Source: Actinoplanes sp. L3-i22 | GTDB lineage: Bacteria > Actinomycetota > Actinomycetes > Mycobacteriales > Micromonosporaceae | NCBI RefSeq assembly: GCF_019704555.1 | Contig: NZ_AP024745.1 | Span: 6,828,501 to 6,892,500 of the forward strand | Length of the DNA stretch: 64,000 nt | Direction of reading: 5' to 3' | Shown: positions 48,711-58,269 of the stretch, in pieces | Position numbering within the stretch: position 1 is the stretch's first letter | How the letters are laid out: each line of letters opens with the position of its first letter | Position numbers and translations under genes: made by a program | Notes under the pieces: generated by a model | Databases searched by the model: none | The model's input: the letters and a program-made list of their open reading frames with translations, nothing else | Told to the model about the DNA's origin: nothing

Positions 48711-48747
48711 TTATCCACAGTGGCCCGGGGCGGACGGGTTATCCACA
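48711..48747 (+). promoter_or_regulatory. Pair of perfect DnaA boxes
   Basis: TTATCCACA at 48711-48719 and 48739-48747 in direct orientation, 28 bases apart. They lie 43 to 79 bases before the hemerythrin start. Candidates for DnaA control of that gene or for DnaA titration. No dnaA or dnaN gene is near. Confidence 0.6.
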
Positions 48748-48789
48748 GGGTCCCGGGCAGGCTCGCGCGCGCCGTCGTAGGGTGCGGGC

Positions 48790-49293
48790 ATGGACGAGAT
48801 CACGGCACTGATCATGGAGGACCACCACACGTTCCGGGTGGGGTTCGCCAGGCTGGACGATGCGCGGGGCGTGGAGCAGTTGCGGGCGATCTGGGAGCCG
48901 CTCGCCCTGCATCTGGACATTCACGCGGACGCGGAGGAGGAGATCCTCTATCCGCACCTGCTGACCGACAGCGGCGGCGACGACGCGGAGGAGGAGACCG
49001 ACGACGCGATCCGGGATCACAACAAGATCCGGGACGGGATCGTCGAGGCCGCGCGGCACGAGGTCGGGTCGGACGGCTGGTGGGCCGGGGTGTGGACGGC
49101 GCGCACCGAGAACAGCGAGCACCTGGCCGAGGAGGAGGACGAGGTGCTGCCCGACTTCCGCAAGCACGCGAGCATGGAGCTGCGGATCGAGCTGGGCGCG
49201 AAGTGGCTGCGGTTCTTCGCCGAGCACCCGCAGGGCAAGGGCCTCGACTTCAGCAACAAGGACCCGAAGAAGTACATCGCCGAGCACGAGTGA
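48790..49293 (+). CDS. Hemerythrin-like HHE domain protein
   Basis: This 167-residue protein carries the iron ligands in MEDHHTFRVGF, LDIHADAEEEILYPHL, IRDHNKIRDGI and ENSEHLAEEEDEVLPDF, in the order H, HxxxE, H, HxxxxE of cation-binding HHE proteins. The last 35 residues (KGLDFSNKDPKKYIAEHE) extend past the domain. It may sense oxygen or nitric oxide, or store iron. The pair of DnaA boxes lies in its promoter region. Single gene. Confidence 0.9.
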   Translation: MDEITALIMEDHHTFRVGFARLDDARGVEQLRAIWEPLALHLDIHADAEEEILYPHLLTDSGGDDAEEETDDAIRDHNKIRDGIVEAARHEVGSDGWWAGVWTARTENSEHLAEEEDEVLPDFRKHASMELRIELGAKWLRFFAEHPQGKGLDFSNKDPKKYIAEHE

Positions 49294-49494
49294 GCCGGCC
49301 CAGCCAAGCCGGCCCAGCCAAGCCAGCCCAAGCCAGCTAGTCGGCCCAAGTAAGCCGGGCCCCAGCCGGCCGATCATGAGCGAGTCGCGCCCGAGCAGGT
49401 AAGGAACGAGCGAGCCGGCGCGAGCGAGCCGGCCGGGCACGAGCCGGCCCGGATCGCCCCGCGGAGCAGAGCGGTCCGGGCCGGGCCGGGCCGG
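49294..49494. repeat. GCCGGCCCAGCCAA-type repeats between convergent genes
   Basis: Short direct repeats of AGCCGGCCCAGCCA and GAGCGAGCCGGC occupy the gap. No gene is seen. Confidence 0.6.
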
Positions 49495-50202
49495 TCAGTG
49501 CGTGGCGGCGTAGACGATCAGGGCGATCAGGGCGAACGGGATGACCAGGCCGAGCCAGGTCAGCGGCCGTTCGAGCAGGCGGGGCCCCGGGTCCGCCGGC
49601 GGGTGGCTGGTGCCGTAGGGGTTGGGCTGCGGCGCCGGGAGGTTGGCGATCTTGCCACGGCGGATCAGGTTCATCAGGACGGTGATCGGGGTGATGATGA
49701 ACGAGCCGTAGCCGTACCAGCCCTGCACCAGGGTGCGGGAGGTCATGTGGCGGAACACGCCCAGACCGCAGTCCCGGCAGAACGGGCCCTCGTTGCTGAG
49801 GAACCGCATGAAGACGAACATGCCCTGGTGGCCGCGGAACTTGACGTGCGCGGCCGGGATCGACCCGCAGAAGCGGCAGGGCAGAACCCCTTCCGGCGCG
49901 TAGACGGGCTGCCCCTGCGGATACCCCGCCTGACCGGGCTGCCCCGGGTAGGGCGCCTGACCGGGCTGCCCGGCGTAGGGCGCCGGGAACGCGCCGGGCT
50001 GCCCCGGAGCACCCGGGTACCCAGCAGGCTGGCCCGGAGCACCCGGGTAGGCGGCGGGCTGAGCCGGAGCGCCCGGGTAAGCGGCCTGCACCGGAGCACC
50101 GGGGTAGGCAGGCTGAGCCGGAGCACCCGGATAGGGGAAAGCGGCGGGCGCGGCAGGATCAGGGGTCGCGCCACCCCAGGGGGCGGGCTGCGGCTGGGAC
50201 AT
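49495..50202 (-). CDS. Zinc-ribbon membrane protein with Pro/Gly-rich repeats
   Basis: This is a 235-residue protein. Residues 20-100 consist of about 9 copies of a YPGAPAQPA-like unit, which is disordered. A zinc-ribbon-like pair follows (LPCRFCGS and GPFCRDCGLG), then a transmembrane region (GSFIITPITVLMNLI) and a C-terminal membrane helix (TWLGLVIPFALIALIVYAAT). ATG 50202 starts at MSQPQPAPWGG, the usual start of such actinobacterial proteins. The function is unknown. Confidence 0.8.
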   Translation of the reverse strand: MSQPQPAPWGGATPDPAAPAAFPYPGAPAQPAYPGAPVQAAYPGAPAQPAAYPGAPGQPAGYPGAPGQPGAFPAPYAGQPGQAPYPGQPGQAGYPQGQPVYAPEGVLPCRFCGSIPAAHVKFRGHQGMFVFMRFLSNEGPFCRDCGLGVFRHMTSRTLVQGWYGYGSFIITPITVLMNLIRRGKIANLPAPQPNPYGTSHPPADPGPRLLERPLTWLGLVIPFALIALIVYAATH

Positions 50203-50384
50203 GGTCACCTCGTGGCAGGGAAAAACTGTAAAGAACCTGTGAGCGCGCCAGGGTACTGGTTGATCAAGTCGGCCGCTGCCCCGTATCGGCGGGAACCCGC
50301 AACCGAACCGCACCCGGCGCCCGCCGCAGGTCCGGTGCTCAGCGGACCGATGGTCAGGGCGAAGCCGGCCCCGGGAGTTCGCGA

Positions 50385-52469
50385 ATGTCGCACCGCGCAT
50401 ACCGCACGTTCGGGTGGCTCGTGTCCGTGTTCGCCCTCGCCGCCATGCTGGTGTTCCCGGGTCAGACCGACCGGATCTACGCGATCCTGATGATCACGGC
50501 GACCTGCGGCGGCACCGTGCTGCACGCGGCGTACGCGCGCCGGCAACGGTTCTGGGCGCTGACCGCCACGGCCCTGGCCTGCTGGGCGTACGCGGAGCTG
50601 TCGGTCGGCATCGGGGCCGTCACCACCGGTGTCGCGCCGGGCCGCGGCGTGGTCGCGAACCTGGTCAACCTCGGCGCCCTGGTCCTCGCCGTCGCCGCGA
50701 TGCTCGCCCTGCCCACCGCACCACGCACCCGCGCCGGCCGGCTGCGGATGATCCTGGACGGCACGGTCGCCGCGTCCGCCCTGTTCGGCGTGGTGTGGGA
50801 TCTGGTCCTGGTGCCGATGACGCGGCTCGAAGGCGTACGCTCAGCTCTTTTTGATCTTGCTTATCCGGTGTTGGCGGTGGCGGTCCTGGCGCTCGCCCTG
50901 ATCATCATGTCCGGCACCGGGGGCGCGGGCGCGCTGCGCGTGATCACCGGCGGCGTCCTGGTCGTCTCGCTCACCCTGCTGACCGAGGTCCTCGGGCAGG
51001 TCGCCGGCGCCGCGTGGATGCGCCCGTTCGTGCTGACCGGCTACGTCACCGGGGCCGGCCTGCTCGCGATCGCCCCGCTGTTCCGGCTGCCCGGCCGCGC
51101 CGAGCGGGAGTGGCGACCCGCGGGCCTGGTCGCCGATCTGCTCCCCTACCTGCCGGTGCTCGCGCTCGGCGTGGTGTGCGTGGCGCCGACCCTGGCCGGG
51201 CACCGGCTGGAGTCGCCGCTGCTCTGGATCGGCTCGGTGACCGTCGCCGCCCTGCTGGCCCGCCAGTTCGCGGCGCTGCGCGGCAACGCGGCGCTGACCC
51301 GCGAGCTGGCCACCGAGGCGGTCCACGACTCGCTGACCGGCCTGCCGAACCGCGCGCTGCTGCACGCCTCGCTGGCCGGCGCGGACCTGCTGCTGATGCT
51401 CGACCTGGACGGCTTCAAGCAGGTCAACGACACGTACGGGCACGCGGCCGGCGACCAGCTGCTGATCACCATCGGTCAGCGGCTGCGGGTCGCCGACGGT
51501 CTGGTGGCCCGTCTCGGCGGCGACGAGTTCGCGATCCTGCTGCGCGGAACGTCGATGGCCGACGCCGAGGAGCTGGCCCGGACCCTGGTGCGGGCCTGCG
51601 CCGAGCCGGTCGTCCTGGGCGATCGCACCGCCCGGGTCGCGGCCAGCATCGGCATCGCCGCCCGCGACCCGCACCGCCCCGCCGAGCACCTGCTGCACGA
51701 CGCCGACCTGGCCCTCTACCAGGCGAAGAACCAGGGCAAGGGCCGATTCCGCCGGTTCGGCGACGAGCTCGCCGCGGTCGAGCGGGACCGCGAGCGGCTC
51801 ACCGCCGACCTGGTCGCCGCGCACGCCGCCGGCGCGTTCCGGCTGGTCCACCGCCCGGAGGTGGACCTGGTCACCGGCGCGGTCACCGACGTGGAGGCCC
51901 GGCTGCACTGGCGGGACCGGGACCTGACCGATTTCGAGCAGCAGATCACCGAGGCCGGCCTGCTCCCGTCGATCGAGCGCGCGCTGCTGGAGCGGGCCCT
52001 CGGCCAGCACCGGTCCGGGCTGCTCAGCGTCGGACTGTCCGCCGCCTACCTGGCCTCGGCCACCGCCGTCGACGACATCCGGGACGCGCTGACCGGCGCC
52101 GACGTCGCCGCGGACGCGCTGACCATCCGGATCACCGAGGTGGGCGACGCGGCGCCGGCGCTGCGGGCGCTGCGCGGCTTCGGTGTCCGGATCTGCCTGG
52201 ACCGGTTCGGCACCCGTCCGCTGCCGCTGGCCGACCTGCGGGAGCTGCCGCTGGACGCGGTCCGCCTCGATCCGCGCTTCCTTGCCGATCCGCCGCTGCT
52301 GGCCGCCCTGTTGTCACTGGTCCAGAGCCTGGGCCTGACCGCCGGCGCGGACGGGGTGACGACCGGGGCCGAGGCCGACGAGCTGCGCGCGCTCGGCTGT
52401 GCCCGGGCCGCCGGCCCCCTGTTCCGCACCGCCCCGCTGATCACGACCGGTCAGCCAGCCAGGAGCTGA
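50385..52469 (+). CDS. Membrane GGDEF protein with degenerate EAL domain
   Basis: This is a 694-residue protein. Residues 1-305 contain about 9 membrane helices. The GGDEF domain (about 310-465) has an intact active site RLGGDEFAILLRG, so diguanylate cyclase activity is expected. No RxxD inhibition site is clear. The rest aligns with EAL domains, but key residues are changed: E-A-L reads VEARLHW, DDFGTG reads LDRFGTR and the late E-x-V-E motif reads ADGVTT. Phosphodiesterase activity should be lost; the domain may sense or bind. GGGAG precedes ATG 50385. The 3' end overlaps the convergent esterase by 29 bases. Confidence 0.9.
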   Translation: MSHRAYRTFGWLVSVFALAAMLVFPGQTDRIYAILMITATCGGTVLHAAYARRQRFWALTATALACWAYAELSVGIGAVTTGVAPGRGVVANLVNLGALVLAVAAMLALPTAPRTRAGRLRMILDGTVAASALFGVVWDLVLVPMTRLEGVRSALFDLAYPVLAVAVLALALIIMSGTGGAGALRVITGGVLVVSLTLLTEVLGQVAGAAWMRPFVLTGYVTGAGLLAIAPLFRLPGRAEREWRPAGLVADLLPYLPVLALGVVCVAPTLAGHRLESPLLWIGSVTVAALLARQFAALRGNAALTRELATEAVHDSLTGLPNRALLHASLAGADLLLMLDLDGFKQVNDTYGHAAGDQLLITIGQRLRVADGLVARLGGDEFAILLRGTSMADAEELARTLVRACAEPVVLGDRTARVAASIGIAARDPHRPAEHLLHDADLALYQAKNQGKGRFRRFGDELAAVERDRERLTADLVAAHAAGAFRLVHRPEVDLVTGAVTDVEARLHWRDRDLTDFEQQITEAGLLPSIERALLERALGQHRSGLLSVGLSAAYLASATAVDDIRDALTGADVAADALTIRITEVGDAAPALRALRGFGVRICLDRFGTRPLPLADLRELPLDAVRLDPRFLADPPLLAALLSLVQSLGLTAGADGVTTGAEADELRALGCARAAGPLFRTAPLITTGQPARS

Positions 52470-53478
52470 GCAGGTCGACGGTGCGCTCGCCGGCCTCGGT
52501 GAACGGATCGTTGAGCGTGCCGTGCGCGGCCCCCGGCAGCAGGTGCACGCTCGTCTCCACGGCGGCCGCGCGGAGCTGCTCCGCGTACAGCTCCCCCGAG
52601 CTGCGCAACGTGTCCGACTCGCAGTTCACGATCAGGGTGGGCGCGATGCCCACCACGTCACCCACCCCCGGGAAGGCGTACGGATCGGCCAGCCCGGCCG
52701 CCCCCGCGTAGTGCACGCTCAGGTCGTGGATCCACCCCGGCGAGAAGTACACCGCGTCCCGGTCGTCCCGGATCGCCGCCAGCTCCGCCTCGTCCCAGCC
52801 GGTCAGCTCCGGATGCACGGCCGGATAGGCGAGCACGACCGACGCCGGTGCCCGCCCCTCCCCGTCCCGCAGGCGTTTGGCGACCCCGGCCGCCAGGCTC
52901 CCGCCCGCGCTCGCCCCGCCCAGGTGCATCCGCGCGGCGGGCACGCCCAGCTCCTCGGGGTGGTTGACCGCCCACGCCCACCCGGTCAGCACGTCGTCGG
53001 ACCCGGCCGGGAACGTCACCCCGTGCAGCGCCTTGCGGTAGTCCAGGGCCAGCACCGGGATCCCCCGCGCGGCGAGCATCAGCCCGGTCCAGTGCGACTC
53101 GGCCATCGCCAGGTCGCCCCAGACGAACGCGCCGCCGTGCACCCAGACCAGCGCGGCGGACGCGTCGCGCCCGGGCACCCGGTAGAGCCGGGCCGGCACC
53201 CCCTCGATCCCCGGGTCGCTGACCTCGACGTCCGCGAGCTCCGGGTAGTGGGCGAGCAGTTCGGCGTGCGTCGGGCCGTGATTCGGCATGTCACCGGCGA
53301 TCTCCAGCATCCGCACGAAGTCGGCGACCGGGGGCAGCTCGCCCGCGGACGCGCCGCCGAGAACCGCCCGGCGGACCGGGCGCGGCAGCGTGCGCAGGGC
53401 TTTCATCGCGTACCCCAGGACGGTCGCCCGGGCCCGCGCCTGACGCGGCACCGGGCCGCTGAGCTGGGTGTCAGTCAT
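52441..53478 (-). CDS. Alpha/beta hydrolase, HSL family
   Basis: This 345-residue enzyme has HGGAFVWGDL (oxyanion hole), nucleophile Ser in HLGGASAGGSLAAG, Asp region in IVNCESDTLRSSGEL and His in LPGAAHGTLND. It is typical of hormone-sensitive-lipase-like esterases acting on short acyl esters. ATG 53478 ([10 protein letters not shown]) overlaps the stop of the upstream DUF2568 gene; ATG 53487 is also possible. No signal peptide, so cytoplasmic. The 3' end overlaps that of the GGDEF gene. Confidence 0.9.
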   Translation of the reverse strand: MTDTQLSGPVPRQARARATVLGYAMKALRTLPRPVRRAVLGGASAGELPPVADFVRMLEIAGDMPNHGPTHAELLAHYPELADVEVSDPGIEGVPARLYRVPGRDASAALVWVHGGAFVWGDLAMAESHWTGLMLAARGIPVLALDYRKALHGVTFPAGSDDVLTGWAWAVNHPEELGVPAARMHLGGASAGGSLAAGVAKRLRDGEGRAPASVVLAYPAVHPELTGWDEAELAAIRDDRDAVYFSPGWIHDLSVHYAGAAGLADPYAFPGVGDVVGIAPTLIVNCESDTLRSSGELYAEQLRAAAVETSVHLLPGAAHGTLNDPFTEAGERTVDLLSSWLADRS

Positions 53479-53839
53479 GGCCCCCATCTTCCACCGGCTC
53501 GCCGCCGGTGGTCACCTCCAACACCCGCAACGCCCAGCGGTTCACCGCCGCGAGGACCGCGAGCAGCCCGCCGAGCACCGGATGCCCGGTGACGATCAGG
53601 GCCACGGTCGCACCGCCGAAGACCACCCACTCCGGGATCAGCCGCTGCGGGTCCGGCAGCGGGTGGCTCGCCTTCGGCGCCACCCAGCGACCCCAGATCA
53701 GCGCGGCCACGGCGACGAGCACGACTGCGGCCGCGACACGGGCCGCGATCGGCCCGGGCAGATTCCAGCCGCCGTACGCCAGCGCCGCCAGCGCACACAG
53801 CTCGAGCAGAAATCGGAGTGTGAGATTGGCCGCGCGCAT
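53471..53839 (-). CDS. YrdB/DUF2568 family membrane protein
   Basis: This is a 122-residue protein with four hydrophobic helices ([76 protein letters not shown]). The pattern with an early ELC and W-G-R is that of DUF2568. ATG 53839 fits the family start; the open frame extends to 53908. It overlaps the esterase start and is divergent from selO by 41 bases. Role unknown. Confidence 0.8.
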   Translation of the reverse strand: MRAANLTLRFLLELCALAALAYGGWNLPGPIAARVAAAVVLVAVAALIWGRWVAPKASHPLPDPQRLIPEWVVFGGATVALIVTGHPVLGGLLAVLAAVNRWALRVLEVTTGGEPVEDGGHD

Positions 53840-53880
53840 GCCGGCAGGGTAGTCCGGATCAGGCGGGATACCGTCGATGG

Positions 53881-55293
53881 GTGGACGTTCAGACACCCGC
53901 CTTGACACTGGGCCATCAGTTCGCCGACGAGCTGCCCGAGATGGCGGTGCCGTGGCAGGCGGAGGCGGCCCCCGAGCCGCGCGTCCTGGTCCTCGACACG
54001 GACCTCGCCGCCGAGCTCGGGCTCGATCCGGCGCAGCTGACCGCGGGCCTGCTCACCGGCACCGAGCTGCCGGCCGGCGCGAAGCCGGTGGCCCAGGCCT
54101 ACGCCGGGCACCAGTTCGGTGGCTACTCGCCGCGCCTGGGCGACGGGCGCGCGCTGCTGCTGGGCGAGATCGACGGCCGCGACCTGCACCTCAAGGGCTC
54201 CGGCCGCACCCCGTTCGCCCGCGGCGGCGACGGCCTCGCCGGGATCGGCCCGATGCTGCGGGAGTACATCGTCAGCCGCGCCATGCACGCGCTCGGTATC
54301 CCGACCACCCGGTCCCTGGCCGTGGTCGGCACCGGCCGCACCGTCCGGCGTGAGCAGCCGCAGCCCGGCGCGGTCCTGGCCCGGGTCGCCGCGAGTCACC
54401 TGCGGGTCGGCAGCTTCCAGTTCGCCCGGGCCACCGATGACACCGAACTGCTGCGCCGGCTCGCCGACCACGCGATCGCCCGGCACTACCCCGAGCTGGC
54501 CGGGGACTACCTGGGCTTCTACGACGCGGTGGTGGCCGCGCAGGCGTCGCTGGTCGCGCGGTGGATGCTGGTCGGGTTCGTGCACGGCGTGATGAACACC
54601 GACAACATGACCATCTCCGGCGAGACCATCGACTACGGTCCGTGCGCGTTCATGGAGGCGGTCGACCCGGCCACGGTGTTCAGCTCGATCGACACCGGCG
54701 GGCGGTATGCGTACGGGAATCAGCCCGGCATCGCCCAGTGGAACCTGGCCCGGCTCGCCGAGGCGCTGCTCCCGCTCTTCCACGACGAGCAGGAGCAGGC
54801 GGTGCCGCTGGCGGTGGCGTCGCTGGAGCGGTTCGCGCCCGCGTTCACCACCGCGTGGACCAGGGGCATGCGCGACAAGCTGGGTCTGGCCGAGGACCCG
54901 TCCGCCGAGCTGACGACCGACCTCGCGGACCTGCTGCGGGCCGGCCGGGTGGACTACACGACCTTCTTCCGTACGCTGTCCGAAGCGGCCCGGGGCCGAG
55001 CGGACCTGACGCGGGCCCTCTTCGACGACCCGGCCGTGTTTGATTCCTGGCTCCCGCGCTGGCAGGCGCTCTCGCCGGACGCCGAGCCGATGGACCGGGT
55101 GAACCCGGTCTACATCCCGCGCAACCACCTGGTCGAGGAGGCCCTGGCCGCGGCCGTCGCCGGCGACCTGGACCCGCTGCACCGCCTGGACCAGGCGGTG
55201 TCCGATCCGTTCAACGAGCGCCGGGGCCTGGCCCGATACGCCGAGCCGGCCCCGGGCGACTTCGGCCCCTACCAGACGTTCTGCGGAACCTGA
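53881..55293 (+). CDS. selO: SelO, protein AMP-transferase (pseudokinase fold)
   Basis: This is a 470-residue protein. Motifs of the SelO/YdiU family are visible: [37 protein letters not shown] (Lys and Arg of the nucleotide site), VNTDNM-like [20 protein letters not shown] and [13 protein letters not shown]. It transfers AMP from ATP to Ser, Thr or Tyr of target proteins, linked to redox stress in bacteria. Start GTG 53881. The C-terminal Cys (FCGT at the end) is at the place of the Cys or selenocysteine of homologues. Confidence 0.93.
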   Translation: MDVQTPALTLGHQFADELPEMAVPWQAEAAPEPRVLVLDTDLAAELGLDPAQLTAGLLTGTELPAGAKPVAQAYAGHQFGGYSPRLGDGRALLLGEIDGRDLHLKGSGRTPFARGGDGLAGIGPMLREYIVSRAMHALGIPTTRSLAVVGTGRTVRREQPQPGAVLARVAASHLRVGSFQFARATDDTELLRRLADHAIARHYPELAGDYLGFYDAVVAAQASLVARWMLVGFVHGVMNTDNMTISGETIDYGPCAFMEAVDPATVFSSIDTGGRYAYGNQPGIAQWNLARLAEALLPLFHDEQEQAVPLAVASLERFAPAFTTAWTRGMRDKLGLAEDPSAELTTDLADLLRAGRVDYTTFFRTLSEAARGRADLTRALFDDPAVFDSWLPRWQALSPDAEPMDRVNPVYIPRNHLVEEALAAAVAGDLDPLHRLDQAVSDPFNERRGLARYAEPAPGDFGPYQTFCGT

Positions 55294-55317
55294 CCGCTCC
55301 GACCTGACCGGGAACGA

Positions 55318-56820
55318 TCAGCCCACGGTGACCGAGATCGTGTGCCATCCGGTCGCGCCGTCCGGGAACGGCGTCACCCGGGTCTCCGGCTGCACGGCGC
55401 CGCTCCGGTCGGTGGCCCGCACCGCCAGCGAGTGCGGCCCGGCGCTCGCCTTCCAGCTGTACCGCCACTGCGTCCACGTGTCGATCGAGGCCGTGGGCAG
55501 CAGTTCGGCCCGCGTCCAGGGGCCGCCGTCCACGCTGATCTCGACCGCGCCGATGCCGCGCCGCTGGGCCCAGGCCACGCCGGCCACCGTCACCGTGCCG
55601 GCCGCCATCCGGGCGAACGGCTTCGGCTTGTCGATCCGCGACGCGGTCTTCACCGTCCCCGCCGGGCCCCAGCCGCGCTCGACCCAGTAGGCGTCGAACC
55701 GATCAAAAGTGGTCAGCTCCAGCTCGGTGACCCACTTGCAAGCACCCGCGTAGCCGTACAGTCCGGGGGTCAGCATCCGGACCGGGAAGCCGTGCTCGAG
55801 CGGCAGCGGCTCGCCGTTCATGCCGACCGCCAGCATCGTGTCGCGTCCGTCCAGGGCGGTCGCGACCGGCGTGCCGATCGTCATCCCCTCGACCGACCGG
55901 GCGACGATCTGGTCGGCGCCGGCCTGCACCCCGGCCTCCCGCAGCAGTGCCCCGAGCGGCACGCCCAGCCACCGGGCGGTACCGATGTAGGGGCCGCCGA
56001 CCTCGTTGGACACGCAGTTGAGGGTGATGTCGCGTTCGACCAGCGGCCGCCGGAGCAGATCGGCCAGGCTCAGTTCCAGCTCCCGGTCGACCATCCCGTG
56101 GATCTTCAGGGTCCAGGTGGACGGATCGATCCGGGGCACCGTCAGCGCCGTGTCGACGCGGTAGAAAGTTCCGGCCGGTGTGGTGAATCCGGCTGCCGTC
56201 CCGGCCGGCAACGGCGGGGCCGGATCGGCCGGAGCCGGCAGTTCGATCGCTTCCCGGGCGTTCCCGGCGGCGTTCTGCCGCTGACCTGAAACGGTCAGGG
56301 CCGCGGCCTCCGCCGCCCCGGCGCCGAGCGCCAGCAGGGTCAGGCGAAGAACCAACCGACGATCAACCCCGGTTTCCGGTACGGCGTCGGCCACCGCCCG
56401 GGGCTCCCGGGTCAGCCACCACAACGCCAGCCCGGCCACCAGCGCCCCGGCCGCGGACGGGATGGCGTCCAGAGCCGTCGCGGCCGGCCGGGACAGCGCG
56501 GCGGTCACCCCGACCGCGCCGAGCACGGCCGTGCCCACCGGGATCGCAACCCGCCACCTCGTCGCCGCGATCCCGGTGACCACCGCCAGCTGGACCAGGA
56601 CCAGAGCGATCACGGCCAGCAGTACGGGTTTGTCGTTGGTGCCCAGCTCCCGGACGGCGAACTCCTTGACCGGGGTCGGCGTGGCGTCGATCACCGCACC
56701 GCCGACCGCGATGAGGGGGCCCGCCCCGGGCCGGGCCGCGGCCGCGAGCAGTTCCGCGACCGCGATCCCGGCGCCCGCCGCGACGATCCCGCGGATCGCC
56801 CCGCGCAGACGGTGTCTCAT
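55318..56820 (-). CDS. Membrane-bound molybdopterin-dependent oxidoreductase (SUOX-like)
   Basis: This is a 500-residue protein. Four N-terminal membrane helices (about 10-150) precede a sulfite-oxidase-type domain with the Mo-coordinating Cys in ITLNCVSNEVGGPYIGTARW, followed by PVRMLTPGLYGYAGACKWVT and a dimerisation domain (VTVAGVAWAQRRGIGAVEIS). It should reduce or oxidise an unknown substrate at the outer face of the membrane. Its ATG overlaps the stop of the fasciclin gene by one base, so both are under the same SigK-type promoter. Confidence 0.92.
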   Translation of the reverse strand: MRHRLRGAIRGIVAAGAGIAVAELLAAAARPGAGPLIAVGGAVIDATPTPVKEFAVRELGTNDKPVLLAVIALVLVQLAVVTGIAATRWRVAIPVGTAVLGAVGVTAALSRPAATALDAIPSAAGALVAGLALWWLTREPRAVADAVPETGVDRRLVLRLTLLALGAGAAEAAALTVSGQRQNAAGNAREAIELPAPADPAPPLPAGTAAGFTTPAGTFYRVDTALTVPRIDPSTWTLKIHGMVDRELELSLADLLRRPLVERDITLNCVSNEVGGPYIGTARWLGVPLGALLREAGVQAGADQIVARSVEGMTIGTPVATALDGRDTMLAVGMNGEPLPLEHGFPVRMLTPGLYGYAGACKWVTELELTTFDRFDAYWVERGWGPAGTVKTASRIDKPKPFARMAAGTVTVAGVAWAQRRGIGAVEISVDGGPWTRAELLPTASIDTWTQWRYSWKASAGPHSLAVRATDRSGAVQPETRVTPFPDGATGWHTISVTVG

Positions 56821-57461
56821 CAGCTCTTCGGCATCAGGACGGAGTCGATGATGTAGACGTTGGCGTTCGCGGTCTGCACGTTGCCGCAGATCACCGACGC
56901 GCTGTCACCGACCATGAAGTTCTCGCCGCTGCCGGTGACCGTCAGGTCGTGGCCCTGCAGCGTCTTGTGGGTGCCGGCCAGGTCCGCCGGGGTCAGCTTG
57001 CCGGGCACCACGTGGTAGGTGAGGATGCTGGTCAGGGTCTTCTTGTCGGCGAGCACCTTGTCCAGGGTGGCCTTCGGGATCTTGGCGAACGCGTCGTTGG
57101 TCGGCGCGAAGACGGTGACCCCGTCGGCGGAGTTGAGCGAGTCCACCAGGCCGGCCTTCTTGACCGCGGTGACCAGGGTGGACAGCAGCGGGTTGCCGCT
57201 GGCCGCGGTGGCCACCGGGACCTGCGCCATGGCCTGGAAGCTGCCGGCGTTCGCCGGGTCGGCGGGCACCGCGGCGCAACCGGCGCCGAAGTTGACCATC
57301 GAGTCCATCGGCGCGGCCGAGCTGGCCATCGGCGCCGCGGAGGTCATGGTCGGCTCGGCGGCCGTCCCGGACCCGGTGTCCTTCGAGTCACTTCCACAGG
57401 CGGCCAGGGAGATCGCGAACAGGGTCGCGGCGGCCAGGGCGGTGATCTTCGTTGCACGCAT
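56820..57461 (-). CDS. Fasciclin domain lipoprotein (MPT83/MPT70-like)
   Basis: This 213-residue protein has a lipobox in the signal peptide (TLFAISLAACGSD) and a Ser/Ala/Met-rich linker, then one FAS1 domain with TVFAPTNDAFAKIPKATLD, LTYHVVPGKL and GNVQTANANVYIIDSVLMP. It resembles mycobacterial MPT83 and MPT70, members of the SigK regulon. GGAGGT seven bases before ATG 57461 fixes the start. A CAATCC-N15-CCGAAT motif lies upstream, as before sigK. Confidence 0.92.
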   Translation of the reverse strand: MRATKITALAAATLFAISLAACGSDSKDTGSGTAAEPTMTSAAPMASSAAPMDSMVNFGAGCAAVPADPANAGSFQAMAQVPVATAASGNPLLSTLVTAVKKAGLVDSLNSADGVTVFAPTNDAFAKIPKATLDKVLADKKTLTSILTYHVVPGKLTPADLAGTHKTLQGHDLTVTGSGENFMVGDSASVICGNVQTANANVYIIDSVLMPKS

Positions 57462-57496
57462 GGTTCGTACCTCCATTATCGGGACTTACACGAATG

Positions 57497-57524
57497 ATTC
57501 GGAGCGAACCGTTCGGCGGATTGG
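57497..57524 (-). promoter_or_regulatory. SigK-type promoter before the fasciclin gene
   Basis: On the minus strand CCAATCC (57518-57524) is followed after 15 bases by CCGAAT (57497-57502), 36 bases before the ATG. It is almost identical in sequence and spacing to the motif before sigK. The mycobacterial SigK consensus I recall is CCATCC...CCGAAT. Confidence 0.75.
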
Positions 57525-57527
57525 TGC

Positions 57528-57549
57528 GATCTCAAAGAATTTTGAGATC
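57528..57549 (-). terminator. Perfect hairpin over the rskA stop
   Basis: GATCTCAAA and TTTGAGATC pair around GAAT. The stem includes the last codons and stop of the anti-sigma gene and lies just before the fasciclin promoter, so it may insulate the two units. Confidence 0.55.
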
Positions 57550-58269
57550 GGCGGCCATCGGGAGCGTGGGCGTGCGGGATCCCCCGGCCGGCTCGACGGT
57601 GACGCCCACATCGGACGCCGACGACAGGCCGTCGACGACCTTCACGACCGAGGTCTGGCCGACCGCGAGGACGCCCTCGTCGACCGGCGTCGCCGAACGG
57701 ACCGTCCACAGCTGGAAGGCCCGGCCGCCGGTGGGCGCCGCGTCGGCGGCCATCATGACCACGCCGGAGTCCCGCAGGCGGGAGTACGCGACGGTGACCC
57801 GTCCGCCGCCGGCCAGCTCCTGGGTGCGCACCACGATGTCCGGCGCGGCGAGGATGCCGTTGACCCGCTCCTGCTCGACCCGGGCCGCGGCGGCGATGCC
57901 CTGCAGATCCCGTACCCGCTGATCCTGGATCCGATAGGCGGCCGAGCCCGCGCCCGCCGCGGCGACCAGCACGGCGGCCGCGACGGCCAGCAGACGACGG
58001 CCCCGGCCGGCCGGCGGCGCGGCGATCGCCGGGGCGCGTGGCGGCAGCTGGCGGGTCTTCTTGATCTCGGTGAGCACGGTGGCGCGCAGCCGGGGCGGCG
58101 GCACCGACCAGGCGGCGCCGGCCAGCCGGACGGTGGCCTCGTGCAGCTCGGACACCTCGTCGCGGCAGGAGTCGCACTCGCTCAGGTGCCGGTCGAAGGC
58201 GACCCGTTCCAGGTCGTCCACGGCGTCCAGCACATACGCGCCGGCCAGTGTGTGAATGTCCGCGATCAT
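57532..58269 (-). CDS. rskA: Anti-sigma-K factor RskA
   Basis: This 245-residue protein has an N-terminal zinc-binding anti-sigma domain (AGAYVLDAVDDLERVAFDRH then LSECDSCRDEVSEL), one membrane helix (LLAVAAAVLVAAAGAGSAAY, about 103-122) and an extracytoplasmic RskA domain (AFQLWTVRSATPVDEGVLAV). It should hold SigK inactive until cleaved by regulated proteolysis. The start ATG 58269 overlaps the sigK stop as ATGA. Confidence 0.93.
   Translation of the reverse strand: MIADIHTLAGAYVLDAVDDLERVAFDRHLSECDSCRDEVSELHEATVRLAGAAWSVPPPRLRATVLTEIKKTRQLPPRAPAIAAPPAGRGRRLLAVAAAVLVAAAGAGSAAYRIQDQRVRDLQGIAAAARVEQERVNGILAAPDIVVRTQELAGGGRVTVAYSRLRDSGVVMMAADAAPTGGRAFQLWTVRSATPVDEGVLAVGQTSVVKVVDGLSSASDVGVTVEPAGGSRTPTLPMAADLKIL

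Noticed and set aside
48711..48747. Chromosomal origin of replication
   Set aside because: There are only two DnaA boxes, with no AT-rich unwinding region and no dnaA, dnaN or rpmH gene near.
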